DNA of 7,956 nt from contig JAJFFA010000890.1 of the NCBI GenBank assembly GCA_021776885.1, positions 1 through 7,956 of the forward strand. Reading direction: 5' to 3'. Below, in pieces: positions 7,901-7,956 of the stretch. The position numbers and the translations under genes are program-made. Within the stretch, counting starts at the first letter, position 1, and each line of letters starts with the position of its first letter. The notes under the pieces were generated by a model, which saw only the letters and a list, made by a program, of their open reading frames with translations, did not search any database and was not told the DNA's origin. Source of the DNA: Planctomycetota bacterium (lineage in GTDB: Bacteria > Planctomycetota > UBA1135 > GCA-002686595).

Positions 7901-7956
7901 ACGCTTCCGCCGCGCCTGACATGTACCGGCGTAGCAGCGCGCTCCTGCGGCGTGCC
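4840..7956 (+). CDS. Large glycine-rich lipoprotein with Ig-like domains, copy 3 (5' part, 1039 codons)
   Basis: Third family member, with no stop codon before the right edge; by comparison with copy 2 about 150 C-terminal residues are missing. The frame shows no stop from ATG 4840 to 7956 and aligns with copy 2 along its length, with only small indels. The ATG is the first start codon after the in-frame stop of copy 2 and has AGAGG six bases upstream. The signal peptide has a longer N-region than copy 2 (basic residues Arg9 and Arg17), a hydrophobic GGLTLVALA core and a canonical lipobox LTGC with Cys34. Ig-like stretches lie at ~50-170 and ~230-345. The beta-rich linker follows (PADWGGGTLQASFAF at 388-402), then Gly-rich repeats at 502-798 and the DADQMVP block at 904-951. 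Non-lipobox cysteines are at 120, 296, 546, 587, 809 and 841, matching copy 2 except for its extra Cys497. A long open frame on the opposite strand (4897-7464) is a composition shadow. Function unknown. Confidence 0.93.
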   Translation, partial: MVNSAPQSRGLIASHLRGHLVGGLTLVALALTGCSGSSGASGAGSQFAVLDLSVTQGQLNWRINRPIDVSFNADVDFDTVGLNTIQISDPSGRPATGSFLRPVRADGSLDLRTVRFQPACPTLGDNSDAGFLPGGVQYRITVVGSSNGALTVRSTAGDSLPLGRSVTFRTPTSTSSTDLFVDTVSGPPAARLRGRAGVELDDLDATYLELGDDPDSRVYFRLDGATQTGVLPAGFEVPLNKYGEIETRVAVLVFVNQPLDPASENFSAQRIALEYFDPGPGQWLPIPSAATLEANCTLSGAIVRLQPGGLLPQGAGIRVRLGQGFSDLTGDALDAPSTSFARMVSTIANHPTTADPTRDADDLLEPFLLSGVVGGSLEDTEAALAVPPADWGGGTLQASFAFDGTGGQNGAFDWIIPSGVSLMVDTGSAQITGPSGAQSAIAGNFDVRNFFLPASSNIFFQGPNPARLFATGEVRIAGQIFAQGSNSPGVGTLDTTNQPEVGGNGQAGGGTGGVASFLTNQSTPRGGSGQGAFARNGQGGVGGEACFNGAGTVVARRGAGGGGGRLGRDIIYQYLDAGLGESFPAFCQTLPGMDAEGGFGGSFTGTSAVTGIGRALGGPAGPVPFIDGSDENDFLGAMIIDPGQPTERLVLGELDRIWAGSGGGAGGDAIMSSVFPPPIFDPAGDEKAAGGGGGAGGLSIFAIGPIIVEASGSIAVVGGGGGGGENTGGVNRIGGGSGGGSGGHLVMSSANHISFEGFTASAGDYYNDAPTTQNFRHDRRPISALGGQGGAGRGDKGGQTQTGPSFWQCDSIPLDRLDLTVVDMAGMTQQIEIPPLGTSICYDFSSNARLADIEDPLGPLLGAGGDGGPGIIQLHVDDPALNLRFPGLQTGDVDMGFVPAYGQGLDVTKVLTPPPLGWNGLNDADQMVPFFGAQSVAQSRWIPLGLARIQPDPANPGAFLADDQVTLAFGGTDLASGEVNADPAGAVQVLPPIVGPDPLGSADTMPPYVVSGSGGRDMVFDASAAPDMYRRSSALLRRA
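6343..7233 (+). repeat. Glycine-rich repeat region of copy 3
   Basis: Codes residues 502-798 and aligns segment by segment with the Gly-rich region of copy 2: GGGGGRLG, WAGSGGGAGGDAI, GGGGGAGGLSIFAI, GGGSGGGSGGHLVMSS. The longest pure Gly run, seven codons at 6991-7011, replaces DGGNGGGG of copy 2 without a length change. The cysteine present at the start of this region in copy 2 (Cys497) is absent here. Confidence 0.8.

Noticed and set aside
1..7956. CRISPR array, tRNA/rRNA gene, insertion sequence or phage element
   Set aside because: No short spaced repeats, cloverleaf sequences, transposase-like reading frames or terminal inverted repeats were seen; the window is almost entirely occupied by the three genes.

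Overview
The window comes from a GC-rich bacterial genome (roughly two thirds G+C by eye) with strong G/C preference at third codon positions. Both visible N-termini carry lipoprotein signal peptides, and the encoded proteins are very large, secreted and glycine-rich. This suits a Gram-negative-type organism with a large genome, such as a Planctomycetota or Myxococcota member. No marker gene is present, so this placement is inference from style only.

The whole window is one tandem, same-strand array of three paralogous genes. Positions 1-1121 hold the last ~370 codons of the first copy, whose 5' part lies outside the window. Positions 1210-4758 hold a complete second copy of 1182 residues. 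Positions 4840-7956 hold the first 1039 codons of a third copy, which is open to the right edge and lacks about 150 C-terminal residues. The gaps of 88 and 81 bp contain only a ribosome-binding site and a stem-loop each. Almost every base is therefore accounted for, and the long open frames on the minus strand are shadows.

The proteins share one architecture: (1) a lipoprotein signal peptide with a lipobox cysteine; (2) two stretches resembling bacterial Ig-like (SbsA / Big_5 type) domains; (3) a beta-rich segment resembling the stalk of beta-helical surface proteins; (4) about 300 residues in which Gly-rich turns alternate with short hydrophobic strands; (5) a very conserved block centred on a DADQMVP motif; and (6) a C-terminal beta-rich domain ending in FLRVPFEY. 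Six non-lipobox cysteines are kept at nearly constant spacing in an otherwise cysteine-free sequence, suggesting three disulfides.

Together the genes look like a small multigene family of outer-membrane-anchored, surface-exposed or periplasmic structural/adhesive lipoproteins made by tandem duplication. Copies 2 and 3 are closer to each other than to copy 1. No enzyme motif was recognised and I cannot assign a function. The most interesting points are the array itself, the cysteine pattern, the conserved C-terminal strands, and the conserved acidic loop between two Gly-rich blocks.
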